64,000 nt of DNA from the NCBI RefSeq assembly GCF_005771425.1, contig NZ_VBTZ01000007.1:1-64000 (forward strand), given 5' to 3'. The stretch comes from Methylocystis sp. B8. GTDB lineage: Bacteria; Pseudomonadota; Alphaproteobacteria; Rhizobiales; Beijerinckiaceae. The notes under the pieces were generated by a model. The model made no database searches. It was given only the letters and a program-made list of their open reading frames with translations, and was not told the origin of the DNA. How positions within the stretch are numbered: the stretch's first letter is position 1; each line of letters opens with the position of its first letter. Of the stretch, positions 8,366 to 16,437 are shown piece after piece. Both the position numbers and the translations under genes were made by a program.

Positions 8366-8479
8366 ACCTGCCTTCCTGCTCAACTGTGTCCCTGACGGTG
8401 AAATAGCAGGAGATATATTGGCAAACAGCCTGCGCCTAGAAAGTGGCTTTCGGGTTAACTTTCCGCCAGATAGCGTCGG

Positions 8480-8872
8480 CTATGCGCCATCGGCGGCGAA
8501 AACCAGCGCGCCCTTGCCGTCGAGCGACCGATAAAAGCAGGATTTCCTTCCAGTATGGCAGGCTTTGCCGTCGCCGCCGACTTCAACTTCGAGCAACAAG
8601 GCGTCCTGATCGCAGTCGACGCGCAACGACAGGACCTTTTGCGTCTGACCTGATGTCTCGCCTTTGCGCCACAGAGCCTGGCGGGACCGCGACCAATAAT
8701 GGGCGAAGCCCGTCTCGATCGTTTTCTTGAGCGCGAGTTCGTTCATATAGGCGACCATCAGCACTTCGCGCGTCGCAGCCTCCGTGGTGACGCAGACGAT
8801 GAGGCCATGCGCATCGAATTTCGGCGCGAAAACGACCCCCTCCTCCACATCCTCTTTGGACGCTTGCGACAT
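8480..8872 (-). CDS. hisI: Phosphoribosyl-AMP cyclohydrolase HisI
   Basis: A 130-residue enzyme for the third step of histidine biosynthesis, opening the purine ring of phosphoribosyl-AMP. The signature [13 protein letters not shown] followed by [12 protein letters not shown] contains the zinc and magnesium ligands. The start ATG at 8870-8872 overlaps the folE stop as TGATG, so the two are translationally coupled. It is the single-domain form without a HisE fusion. Pairing of folE with hisI, both zinc-dependent cyclohydrolases acting on purine nucleotides, is a recurring arrangement in alphaproteobacteria. Confidence 0.95.
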   Translation of the reverse strand: MSQASKEDVEEGVVFAPKFDAHGLIVCVTTEAATREVLMVAYMNELALKKTIETGFAHYWSRSRQALWRKGETSGQTQKVLSLRVDCDQDALLLEVEVGGDGKACHTGRKSCFYRSLDGKGALVFAADGA

Positions 8873-9501
8873 CACCGCGCTCCGCGCAGCAGCGTGTAGA
8901 AATGCGCTTGCTCGGCCGGATCGTCGCGGAACACGCCCGAAAACTGCATGGTGACTGTGGACGACCCTTGCTTCATCACGCCGCGCATCGACATGCACAT
9001 GTGCTCGGCCTCGACCATCACGGCGACGCCGCGCGGCGCGAGCGCTTCATCGATCGCCGCCGCGATCTGCGCCGTCATCGCCTCCTGAGTCTGGAGCCGG
9101 CGCGCGAAGATCTCGACGAGGCGGGCGAGCTTCGACAGACCGACCACCCCGCCGTTCGGATAATAGGCGATATGCGCCTTGCCGACGAAAGGCACGACAT
9201 GGTGTTCGCAGTGCGAAGTGAAAGGAATGTCGCGCACAAGCACGAGATCGTCATAGCCTTCGACCTCCTCGAAGACCTTCGACAGAACCTCGTCGGCGCT
9301 CTCACGGTAGCCGCTAAAGAATTCTTCATAGGCTTTGACGACGCGCCTCGGCGTGTCGCGCAGGCCTTCGCGATCCGGATTGTCGCCGGCCCAGCGCAGC
9401 AAGGTGCGGACCGCCGCTTCGGCTTCATCGCGGGAGGGGCGTTCTACGGTTCGCGCCGTCTCGAGGGAAGAAAAGGGAAAGGTCTTAACCACGTCATCCA
9501 T
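8872..9501 (-). CDS. folE: GTP cyclohydrolase I FolE
   Basis: A 209-residue enzyme that converts GTP to dihydroneopterin triphosphate, the first step of folate synthesis. Zinc-binding and active-site motifs are visible: [10 protein letters not shown] and HMCMSMRGV, plus [20 protein letters not shown]. The ATG at 9499-9501 follows GGAGGCGCCAC, a good ribosome-binding site. The frame stays open about 60 codons further upstream, but that part looks like promoter and leader DNA. The gene is divergent from the scaffold-like gene at 9753. Confidence 0.95.
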   Translation of the reverse strand: MDDVVKTFPFSSLETARTVERPSRDEAEAAVRTLLRWAGDNPDREGLRDTPRRVVKAYEEFFSGYRESADEVLSKVFEEVEGYDDLVLVRDIPFTSHCEHHVVPFVGKAHIAYYPNGGVVGLSKLARLVEIFARRLQTQEAMTAQIAAAIDEALAPRGVAVMVEAEHMCMSMRGVMKQGSSTVTMQFSGVFRDDPAEQAHFYTLLRGAR

Positions 9502-9752
9502 GTGGCGCCTCCAAATGCGTCCAGCGCGCGCCCTAGAAGGCGCAGTGCAGCGAATGCCTCTCGCACTGGCGCGAGGCGGTCCCAAATCGTCGCCCTCTCC
9601 GGGAAAAGCTCGAGATGACGCGAGAATTCGAGTTAAACAAAGGCCGTGCCAGACCCCGGCGCGCCGCGCCGCTTTCGCGAAGGCGCGCAAAATCCTATAT
9701 AGAGATTCATCGAGGCGATGGTAAGGCCTTGGCTTGTAACGCGCCGGCGGCG

Positions 9753-10193
9753 ATGCTCAACAACATTTATAATCAACGCATTCTGGAGCTTGCCGGAAAC
9801 ATTCCGCGCATCGGCCGGCTGCCGCGGCCAGACGCGACCGCCTCCGCCTATTCCAAGCTCTGCGGCTCCACGATCACCGTCGATCTTAGCCTGCGCCAAG
9901 GCAAAGTGGCGGACTACGCCCATGAGTTGAAGGCCTGCGCGCTAGGTCAGGCGTCGGCCTCGATCATGGCGCGCAATATCGTCGGCTCGACGCCCCAGGA
10001 GCTGCGCGAGACGCGCGAGGCGTTGCGAAAAATGTTGAAGGAGAACGGCCCCCCGCCGACAGGCAAATGGGCCGACCTCGCGGTGCTGGAGCCGGTGCGC
10101 GACTACAAGGCCCGTCACGGCTCGACCATGCTTGCCTTTGACGCGGTGGCGGACGCGGTGACGAAGGCGGAGGCGAGCCAAGACGCAAGCTGA
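9753..10193 (+). CDS. Iron-sulfur scaffold-like protein (NifU N-terminal/IscU family)
   Basis: A 146-residue IscU-fold protein beginning [19 protein letters not shown]. IscU has three cluster-ligand cysteines. Here the first two are present (KLCGSTITV and [12 protein letters not shown]), but the third is replaced: the segment reads [10 protein letters not shown] with Gly where Cys is expected. The protein may therefore bind a cluster differently or not at all. Such proteins commonly sit beside folE in alphaproteobacteria. The ATG start is supported by the conserved N-terminus; the upstream Shine-Dalgarno is weak. Exact function is unknown. Confidence 0.8.
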   Translation: MLNNIYNQRILELAGNIPRIGRLPRPDATASAYSKLCGSTITVDLSLRQGKVADYAHELKACALGQASASIMARNIVGSTPQELRETREALRKMLKENGPPPTGKWADLAVLEPVRDYKARHGSTMLAFDAVADAVTKAEASQDAS

Positions 10194-10232
10194 CCGCTAG
10201 CGTCGCGCGCCGCTCTGCGCCTAACCTCGCGC

Positions 10233-10742
10233 ATGTCCCCCGCCCCGATTCGCATCCTTGGAATCGATCCCGGCCTGCGCAACACCGGCTGGGGCGTCAT
10301 CGAGGCGCGGGGATCACGGCTTTCCTTCATCGCCTGCGGGCGCGTCCGATCGGACGCGATGCTCAACATGGGCGAGCGGCTGCGGCAATTGCATGAAGGA
10401 CTGATGGGCGTCATCGCCGACCATGCGCCGCATGAAGCCGCGATCGAAGAGACTTTCATCAATCGCGATCCGCAATCGGCCCTAAAGCTCGGACAGGCGC
10501 GCGGCGTGGCGCTGACCGCCCCCGCCCTCGCCGGCCTTGTCATCGCCGAATATGCCGCCAATCTCGTCAAGAAGACCGTCGTCGGCGCCGGCCACGCTGA
10601 CAAGGCCCAAGTGCAAATGATGGTGCGCGTGCTATTGCCGGCGAGCGCCGCGACGAGCGCCGACGCCGCCGATGCGCTCGCGGTCGCAATATGCCATGCG
10701 CAACATCGCGGCGTTCGGACTCTCAAGGAGAAAATCGGATGA
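10233..10742 (+). CDS. ruvC: Crossover junction endodeoxyribonuclease RuvC
   Basis: A 169-residue Holliday-junction resolvase. The four acidic catalytic residues are visible in sequence: Asp12 ([13 protein letters not shown]), Glu72 (AIEETF), Asp144 and Asp147 ([11 protein letters not shown]). It works with the RuvAB branch-migration motor encoded just downstream. Its TGA overlaps the ATG of a small secreted protein (ATGA), an unusual passenger inside the ruv operon. Confidence 0.97.
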   Translation: MSPAPIRILGIDPGLRNTGWGVIEARGSRLSFIACGRVRSDAMLNMGERLRQLHEGLMGVIADHAPHEAAIEETFINRDPQSALKLGQARGVALTAPALAGLVIAEYAANLVKKTVVGAGHADKAQVQMMVRVLLPASAATSADAADALAVAICHAQHRGVRTLKEKIG

Positions 10743-11104
10743 GAAGCATCGCATTGCTGCTCGCTTTGTCAGCGGCGCCAGCCATCGCCGCCTCGGTAAA
10801 TAAGGATTCGCCAGCGGGACGCTACGCGCTTGACGCGGCCGCCTGCAAGGCGAAGGACTATTTCGCGACGATCACTGAGAGCGAGGCCGTCCTGCCGACG
10901 TTCAGCTGCAAAGGCGTGGACTACGATCAAACAGAAAATAAGGGCGGCCGCGCCCTCTATAAGGCGACCGCCAAGTCCTGCGTCGGCGAGGAATCGAATG
11001 AGCCGCACAAGGATTCGTTCACCCTTATCGTCGACTCCGCCGGCCTGCAGATCCTCTGGGCGGATGGAACAAAGAGCGCGGTCTTCACCCGCTGCGCGCC
11101 GTGA
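10739..11104 (+). CDS. Small secreted protein of unknown function within the ruv operon
   Basis: A 121-residue protein beginning [19 protein letters not shown], a clear signal peptide, so it acts in the periplasm or outside. The mature part has four cysteines ([23 protein letters not shown] and the C-terminal TRCAP), fitting two disulfides. Its start overlaps the ruvC stop and its stop overlaps the ruvA start (GTGA), so it is translationally coupled on both sides. Nothing in it suggests a role in recombination. I do not recognise the family. The arrangement is probably a transcription passenger. Confidence 0.8.
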   Translation: MRSIALLLALSAAPAIAASVNKDSPAGRYALDAAACKAKDYFATITESEAVLPTFSCKGVDYDQTENKGGRALYKATAKSCVGEESNEPHKDSFTLIVDSAGLQILWADGTKSAVFTRCAP

Positions 11105-11715
11105 TCGGCAAGCTCAAGGGCCTCGTCGACAGTTATGGCGAGGACTTCGTGATTCTCGACGTCAACGGCGTCGGCTATGTCGTGCATTGTTCGACACGCA
11201 CGCTCCAAAAGCTGCCGCGCGTCGGCGAGGCGTCCGCGCTCGCCATCGAGACTCAAGTACGCGAAGATTCGATCAGGCTCTTCGGCTTCTCGACCGAGGC
11301 GGAGCGCGACTGGTTCCGTCTGCTGCAAACGGTACAGGGCGTCGGCGCCAAAGTGGCGCTGGCGATTCTTTCGATTCTTCCCGCAAACGATCTCGCATCC
11401 GCCATCGCCCTACAGGACAAGGCGACAGTCGCCCGCGCGCCGGGCGTCGGACCCAAGCTCGCCGCGCGCATCGTCGCGGAGCTGAAGGACAAGGCCCCAG
11501 TCTTCGGCGCTATCGACCCTGCCGTCGCGCGCCTGTCTGGCGAAGAGCCCGAAGGCGCGCCCTCGGCCGCGCGTGACGCGATTTCTGCTCTGGTCAATCT
11601 CGGCTATGGCCGGCCGCAGGCGGCGGCCGCAGTGGCCGAAGGCCTCAAGCAGCTTGGCGAAGCCGCTGAGGCCGGCGCGCTAATTCGGCAAGGATTGCGC
11701 GAACTCGCGCGCTGA
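11101..11715 (+). CDS. ruvA: Holliday junction branch migration protein RuvA
   Basis: A 204-residue protein that binds four-way junctions and loads RuvB. It begins [23 protein letters not shown] in the OB-fold domain, followed by helix-hairpin-helix motifs ([34 protein letters not shown]), a flexible acidic hinge, and a C-terminal domain ([13 protein letters not shown]) that contacts RuvB. The GTG start at 11101 overlaps the preceding stop. Length is normal for the family. Confidence 0.96.
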   Translation: MIGKLKGLVDSYGEDFVILDVNGVGYVVHCSTRTLQKLPRVGEASALAIETQVREDSIRLFGFSTEAERDWFRLLQTVQGVGAKVALAILSILPANDLASAIALQDKATVARAPGVGPKLAARIVAELKDKAPVFGAIDPAVARLSGEEPEGAPSAARDAISALVNLGYGRPQAAAAVAEGLKQLGEAAEAGALIRQGLRELAR

Positions 11716-11843
11716 GCAGCGGCGGAAGTTCCTCGAAATCATCGAGGGACATATACTGATACTGCGATGACGGGCGATTCACGGCGCGGCTCCGTTTGCC
11801 GCATCTAGTCTTGCGCCTGCGCCAGCGCATCGGAGCCGCCCAT

Positions 11844-12884
11844 TTGACTACGCCCGCGCGCCTTGTCAGCCCCGAGCAGCGCGATGACGACGCCGACGCG
11901 TCGTTGCGCCCGCTGTCGCTCGCCGACTTCACCGGCCAGGAGGCGGCGCGCGCCAATCTCAAGGTCTTCATCGAGGCGGCCAAGTCGCGCGGCGACGCGC
12001 TCGATCATGTGCTGCTCGTCGGCCCGCCGGGATTGGGCAAGACGACGCTGGCGCAGATCGTTGCGCGCGAGCTTGGCGTCAACTTTCGCTCGACATCCGG
12101 CCCCGTCATCGCCAAGGCCGGCGACCTCGCGGCGCAGCTCACCAATCTCGAGCCGCGTGACGTGCTGTTCATCGACGAGATTCATCGCTTGAACCCCGCG
12201 GTTGAAGAAATCCTCTATCCCGCAATGGAAGACTTCCAACTCGATCTCATCATCGGCGAAGGTCCGGCTGCGCGCTCGGTGAAGATCGATCTTGCGAAAT
12301 TTACGCTCGTCGGCGCAACGACGCGCGCTGGGTTGCTGACAACGCCCTTGCGCGATCGCTTCGGCATCCCTGTTCGTCTGAATTTCTACACGCCGGAAGA
12401 ATTGGAGCTGATCGTCAAGCGCGGCGCGCGCGTGCTGGGCGTCGGCATGGAAGAGGCGGGCGCAAAAGAGATCGCGCGCCGCTCACGCGGCACGCCGCGC
12501 ATTGCCGGCCGCCTTCTGCGGCGCGTGCGCGACTTCGCAATCGTTGAAGGCGCCGGAGCGATTACGCGCAAACTCGCTGATCGCGCTTTGTCGCTCCTCG
12601 AAGTCGACACCATCGGTCTCGACGTGATGGACCGCCGCTATCTCAATCTGGTGGCGGTCAATTTCGGCGGAGGTCCTGTCGGCATCGAAACGATCGCGGC
12701 GGCTCTGTCGGAGCCGCGCGACGCGATCGAGGACATCATCGAGCCGTTTCTTTTGCAACAGGGCTTCTTGCAGCGCACCCCGCGCGGACGCCTGCTGACG
12801 CCACACGCCTTTCGTCACCTTGGCCTCGCTGAGCCGGCGCGCCCCGCCGCGCAATTCGGATTGTTTGAAGAAGGCGAGGAATGA
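11844..12884 (+). CDS. ruvB: Holliday junction branch migration ATPase RuvB
   Basis: A AAA+ motor that drives branch migration. Walker A (GPPGLGKTT), Walker B with DEIH ([12 protein letters not shown]) and sensor motifs (GATTRAG) are visible, followed by the winged-helix DNA-binding domain. I chose the TTG at 11844, which has GGAG nine bases upstream and gives 346 residues, the usual family length. An upstream TTG at 11796 would add 16 residues of unlikely composition. There are about 130 bases between ruvA and this start. Confidence 0.93.
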   Translation: MTTPARLVSPEQRDDDADASLRPLSLADFTGQEAARANLKVFIEAAKSRGDALDHVLLVGPPGLGKTTLAQIVARELGVNFRSTSGPVIAKAGDLAAQLTNLEPRDVLFIDEIHRLNPAVEEILYPAMEDFQLDLIIGEGPAARSVKIDLAKFTLVGATTRAGLLTTPLRDRFGIPVRLNFYTPEELELIVKRGARVLGVGMEEAGAKEIARRSRGTPRIAGRLLRRVRDFAIVEGAGAITRKLADRALSLLEVDTIGLDVMDRRYLNLVAVNFGGGPVGIETIAAALSEPRDAIEDIIEPFLLQQGFLQRTPRGRLLTPHAFRHLGLAEPARPAAQFGLFEEGEE

Positions 12885-12918
12885 CCTGCGACTCAAGCCG
12901 CGAGCGCGCCGCCGCCAA

Positions 12919-13578
12919 TCACTTCGGCTGCGGAACGATGCGCAGATAGGGGCGCGGCGCGTTCCAGCCGTCTGGATAGATTTTCTTCGCCTCGTCGTCG
13001 GAAACCGAACCGGCGATGATGACGTCGTCGCCCGGGCGCCAATTCACCGGCGTCGCCACTCTATGTTTGGCTGTCAGTTGCAGCGAGTCGACGACGCGAA
13101 GCACTTCGTCGAAGTTGCGGCCCGTCGTCATCGGATAGACGATGATGAGCTTGATCTTTTTGTCTGGACCGATGACGAAGACGTTGCGCACGGTCTGATT
13201 ATCGGCGGGCGTCCTGACGCTGGCGTCGCCGCCTGCGCTCGCCGGCAACATTCCGTAAAGCTTGGAGATGCGCAGGTCCGTGTCGCCGATCATCGGATAG
13301 TCCGGCTTTGCGCCCTGAGTCTCTTCGATGTCGACCGCCCATTTCGCATGATTATCGACCGGGTCGACGCTCAAGCCGATGATCTTGACATTGCGGCGCT
13401 TAAATTCGGGCTCGAGTTTCGCCATGTAGCCGAGCTCGGTCGTGCAAACTGGCGTGAAGTCCTTGGGATGCGAGAACAGAATGCACCAGGAATCGCCGAT
13501 CCAATCGTGGAATTTGATGTGTCCCTGCGTGGTTTCGGCTTCAAAATCCGGCGCGGTCTCGCCGATCTGGAAAGACAT
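12919..13578 (-). CDS. 1-Cys peroxiredoxin (Prx6 type)
   Basis: A 219-residue peroxidase that reduces hydrogen peroxide and organic hydroperoxides. The peroxidatic Cys45 lies in DFTPVCTTELG, and the long C-terminal dimerisation domain (NWRPGDDVIIAGSVSDDEA) marks the Prx6 subfamily rather than AhpC. No resolving cysteine is evident at the usual 2-Cys position. The gene is convergent with ruvB and divergent from the YbgC gene, so its promoter lies within 13579-13736. Confidence 0.94.
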   Translation of the reverse strand: MSFQIGETAPDFEAETTQGHIKFHDWIGDSWCILFSHPKDFTPVCTTELGYMAKLEPEFKRRNVKIIGLSVDPVDNHAKWAVDIEETQGAKPDYPMIGDTDLRISKLYGMLPASAGGDASVRTPADNQTVRNVFVIGPDKKIKLIIVYPMTTGRNFDEVLRVVDSLQLTAKHRVATPVNWRPGDDVIIAGSVSDDEAKKIYPDGWNAPRPYLRIVPQPK

Positions 13579-13736
13579 GGGAAAGCTCCTCAGCTATGGT
13601 TGCGCTCGCTTTGCGCGAGCCCTCTGCCGACTATGACAGCGTATTTAGTAAATGCGACGATTGCGGTCAGTATCAAGAACAGCGGCGCTCAAGTCTCTCC
13701 CTCGCAAAACTCAGACCGTCCGGCCAGCCAAATCAG

Positions 13737-14171
13737 ATGAAGACGATCGAACCGTGTCAGCGCCTCTCCATTCGCGTCTACTATGAAGACACTGATTTTT
13801 CCGGCCTCGTCTACCACGCGTCTTATCTACGCTTCATGGAGCGGGCGCGCACCGAGATGTTGCGCTCGGTCGGGTTAGATCAGCGCGCGCTGCTGGAGGG
13901 CGCCGCGAGCGCGCCGATTTTTTTTGTTGTTCGGTCGATGGACGTCGACTTTCGTAAGCCCGCGACAATGGACGATCTACTGACCGTCGAAACCGAGGCT
14001 CTTGAGCTTGGCGGCGCCTCGCTGACGCTTGAGCAGCGGGTTTTGCGGCAGGCGGAACTGCTGGTCCGCGCCAAGGTCAAAGTCGTGTGCGTAGGAGACG
14101 GCCGCGCCCGCCGACTGCCGCCAGAGGTCCGCGACAAGTTCGAACTTTTGCTCTCGGCGCAAAAGGCGTAA
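13737..14171 (+). CDS. YbgC/FadM-family acyl-CoA thioesterase
   Basis: A 144-residue hot-dog-fold thioesterase. The catalytic loop YYEDTDFSGLVYHASYLRF is typical of YbgC, with the expected acidic residues at 18 and 20. In many Proteobacteria ybgC heads the tol-pal cluster; here no tol gene is adjacent and the neighbour is alr. The ATG at 13737 matches the conserved N-terminus; the frame is open upstream only as an artefact. Confidence 0.88.
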   Translation: MKTIEPCQRLSIRVYYEDTDFSGLVYHASYLRFMERARTEMLRSVGLDQRALLEGAASAPIFFVVRSMDVDFRKPATMDDLLTVETEALELGGASLTLEQRVLRQAELLVRAKVKVVCVGDGRARRLPPEVRDKFELLLSAQKA

Positions 14172-14224
14172 AAACATCCCCCGCCATCTGGACGCCGCCT
14201 TTTGCGGCCTAAAATGGCGTTGAG

Positions 14225-15361
14225 ATGGGAATCATCGAACCCGCTACGCGCCTGCGGCCCCAGACCGAGACTTCGGACCCGGCGGAAACCGGCGTTCTGA
14301 CTGTTGATCTCTCCGCCCTCTCCGACAATTGGCGGATGATGGCGCGCCTCGCCGGCGGCGCCGAGTGTGGCGCAGTGGTGAAGGCGGACGCCTATGGATT
14401 GGGGCTCGCGCCTGTGATGCGAGCGCTGCTCGCGGCTGGCTGCCGAACATTTTTCGTCGCCAATGTGGTCGAGGGCGAAGCGGCGCGGGCGGTTGCGCCA
14501 GACGCGACCATCTATGTGTTCGACGGCCTCGTTCCTGGCGCAGCGCGGCGTCTCATCGCCGCCGATCTTCTTCCAGCTTTGGGCTCGCTCGTCGAAATTG
14601 AGGAATGGGCGTCGACCGGCCGCAAACCGAAAGCCGCGATCCATTTCGACACAGGAATGAATCGCTTCGGCATTCCGATCCACGAGGCGGCGCAAGCGGC
14701 GGAGCGCGCCCGCCAGATCACGCCAGTTCTGGTGATGAGCCACTTCGTCAGCTCGCAAATGCGCGACGAGACCCGCAACGAACGCCAAATCGAGGCGTTT
14801 CTCGACGCCCGCGCGCGCTTCGCGGACATTCCGGCGTCGATGTCAAATTCTTCGGGAGTCTTCCTGCCCCAGCGGCCGCATTTCGATCTGATTCGGCCGG
14901 GCTACGCGCTTTACGGCGGCAACCCGACGCCTTACGCCGAATGCCCTGTGCGCACGGTCGCGCGGCTCAAAGCGCGCATCCTCTCAATGCGCGAGATCGA
15001 GCCGGGCGCCTGTGTGGGCTATGACGCAGTTTGGTCTGCGCCGAAGCGCACGCGCATCGCGACGATCGGCGTCGGCTATGCGGACGGCGTCCCGGTCGGC
15101 GCCACCGCTTGCGTTGGAAAATCGGCGGGCGAAGCGCTCGTTGGCGGAGTCCGCTGTCCCTTCCTCGGCCGCGTGTCGATGGACTACATCGTGCTGGACG
15201 TCTCCGATGCGCCGCGGGAAGCGGCTCAACGCGGAGAGTGGGTAGAGCTGCTCGGCGAAGGCATCTGCGTCGAGGAAGCGGCGTCGCGCGCCGGCACGAT
15301 CGGCTATGAAATCCTTACCCGACTCGGCGCGCGTTTCTCGCGCCGCTACGTCGGAGCCTAG
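14225..15361 (+). CDS. alr: Alanine racemase
   Basis: A 378-residue PLP enzyme that makes D-alanine for peptidoglycan. The PLP lysine is Lys53 in AVVKADAYGLG, and the opposite-face catalytic tyrosine is Tyr266 in CVGYDAVW. The N-terminal TIM barrel and C-terminal beta domain (GVGYADGVPVG, FLGRVSMDYIVLDVS) are complete. The ATG at 14225 follows a 50-base gap after the thioesterase gene. It is convergent with maf, whose stop lies four bases away. Confidence 0.95.
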   Translation: MGIIEPATRLRPQTETSDPAETGVLTVDLSALSDNWRMMARLAGGAECGAVVKADAYGLGLAPVMRALLAAGCRTFFVANVVEGEAARAVAPDATIYVFDGLVPGAARRLIAADLLPALGSLVEIEEWASTGRKPKAAIHFDTGMNRFGIPIHEAAQAAERARQITPVLVMSHFVSSQMRDETRNERQIEAFLDARARFADIPASMSNSSGVFLPQRPHFDLIRPGYALYGGNPTPYAECPVRTVARLKARILSMREIEPGACVGYDAVWSAPKRTRIATIGVGYADGVPVGATACVGKSAGEALVGGVRCPFLGRVSMDYIVLDVSDAPREAAQRGEWVELLGEGICVEEAASRAGTIGYEILTRLGARFSRRYVGA

Positions 15362-15364
15362 CTC

Positions 15365-16003
15365 TCACGCCATTGCGAACCACGGGGCGAGCACCGGATA
15401 TCCCTCCCCCGCGAGCATCGACACCGTCTCGTAAATCGGCAGGCCGACGACCGCCGAGTAAGACCCCACGATCTTCACCAGAAATGCGCCAGCGCGCCCC
15501 TGGATGGCGTAGGCGCCGGCCTTGCCGCGCCACTCGCCGGTCGAAAGATAGGCTTCAATCTCGGTCGAGCCGAGGCGCTTGAAACGCAGCCGCGCTTCGA
15601 CGAGACGCTTGCGCTCATGGCCGCGCGGCGTGATCAGGCTCACCGCTGAATAGACCCGGTGCTGGCGGCCGGAGAGCAGCTGCAGGCACTCCTCCGCCTC
15701 CTCCCGCGTCTCGGCTTTGGGCAGGATCCGGCGACCGACGGCGACCACCGTATCAGCGGCGATGAGGAACGACTCTTTCAGCTCGGGCCGCGTCGCCCTG
15801 AGCTTGGCCGCGGCCGCCGCTTTTTCGCTGGCGATTCGGGTGGCGTAAGCGCGCGGCGATTCCCCGCGGCGCGGCGTCTCATCGATGTCGGTGGGCAGTA
15901 GAGCGTCGGCGTCGAGCCCGGCCTGCTGCAACAGCGCCAGGCGCCTAGGCGAAGCGGAGGCGAGAATAAGCTTGGGACGAGCGATTGGAGGATTGGCTGT
16001 CAA
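15365..16003 (-). CDS. Maf-family nucleotide pyrophosphatase
   Basis: A 212-residue house-cleaning enzyme that hydrolyses non-canonical nucleoside triphosphates. The family signature [19 protein letters not shown] is at the N-terminus, and [14 protein letters not shown] plus [11 protein letters not shown] are also present. The start appears to be TTG at 16001-16003, with GGAG about eight bases upstream. It follows infA by about 25 bases on the same strand, the usual infA-maf order of alphaproteobacteria. Confidence 0.92.
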   Translation of the reverse strand: MTANPPIARPKLILASASPRRLALLQQAGLDADALLPTDIDETPRRGESPRAYATRIASEKAAAAAKLRATRPELKESFLIAADTVVAVGRRILPKAETREEAEECLQLLSGRQHRVYSAVSLITPRGHERKRLVEARLRFKRLGSTEIEAYLSTGEWRGKAGAYAIQGRAGAFLVKIVGSYSAVVGLPIYETVSMLAGEGYPVLAPWFAMA

Positions 16004-16027
16004 GAATGTCGCTCCGCCGAAAGGAAA

Positions 16028-16246
16028 TTACCGGAAGCGATATGTTATACGGCCTTTGGTCAAATCATAAGGCGTCATTTCGACAAGCACCTTATCGCCT
16101 TCGAGCACCCGGATGCGGTTCTTGCGCATCTTGCCGGCGGTGTGGGCGATGATTTCGTGATCGTTTTCAAGCTTTACACGAAACATCGCGCTCGGCAGCA
16201 GTTCGGTGACGACGCCGGGGAATTCGAGCAGTTCTTCCTTGGCCAT
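16028..16246 (-). CDS. infA: Translation initiation factor IF-1
   Basis: A 72-residue S1/OB-fold protein that binds the ribosomal A site during initiation. The sequence [19 protein letters not shown] through [16 protein letters not shown] is typical of the family and full length. First gene of an infA-maf unit. A uvrB terminator lies just upstream and insulates it. Confidence 0.97.
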   Translation of the reverse strand: MAKEELLEFPGVVTELLPSAMFRVKLENDHEIIAHTAGKMRKNRIRVLEGDKVLVEMTPYDLTKGRITYRFR

Positions 16247-16302
16247 GTGGTTCCTTATAGGGCGCTTTCCGCCGCGACGTCGCCGCGCGGCTTAGATAGC
16301 GC

Positions 16303-16341
16303 GAAAAAAGCGAAAAACCCGCTGCCCCGGCCGGGGAGCGG
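16303..16341 (-). terminator. Intrinsic terminator after uvrB
   Basis: On the minus strand a GC-rich hairpin (CCGCT at one foot pairing with AGCGG, with CCCCGG/CCGGGG above it, 16319-16341) is followed by GGGTTTTTCGCTTTTTT. It lies about 100 bases past the uvrB stop and 57 bases before infA, so it separates the two units. Confidence 0.8.
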
Positions 16342-16403
16342 ACTCGGCGCGGACCCTAATCGAGAACGAAGGATTTGTGAACCGGGAGTTTGAGCGCGAA
16401 CCC

Positions 16404-16423
16404 TTCTCCCGTTCACGGGAGAA
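16404..16423. repeat. Perfect 8-bp-stem hairpin (TTCTCCCG/CGGGAGAA)
   Basis: TTCTCCCG and CGGGAGAA flank a TTCA loop, 15 bases past the uvrB stop. It has no T-run on either strand. A related TCTCCC/GGGAGA hairpin occurs at 51698-51712, so this may belong to a dispersed palindrome family rather than being a terminator. Confidence 0.5.
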
Positions 16424-16437
16424 AGGAGAAGCGCCTC

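Noticed and set aside
12820-13740. 306-codon open frame on the plus strand
   Set aside because: Antisense to the peroxiredoxin gene and running into its promoter; no ribosome-binding site.
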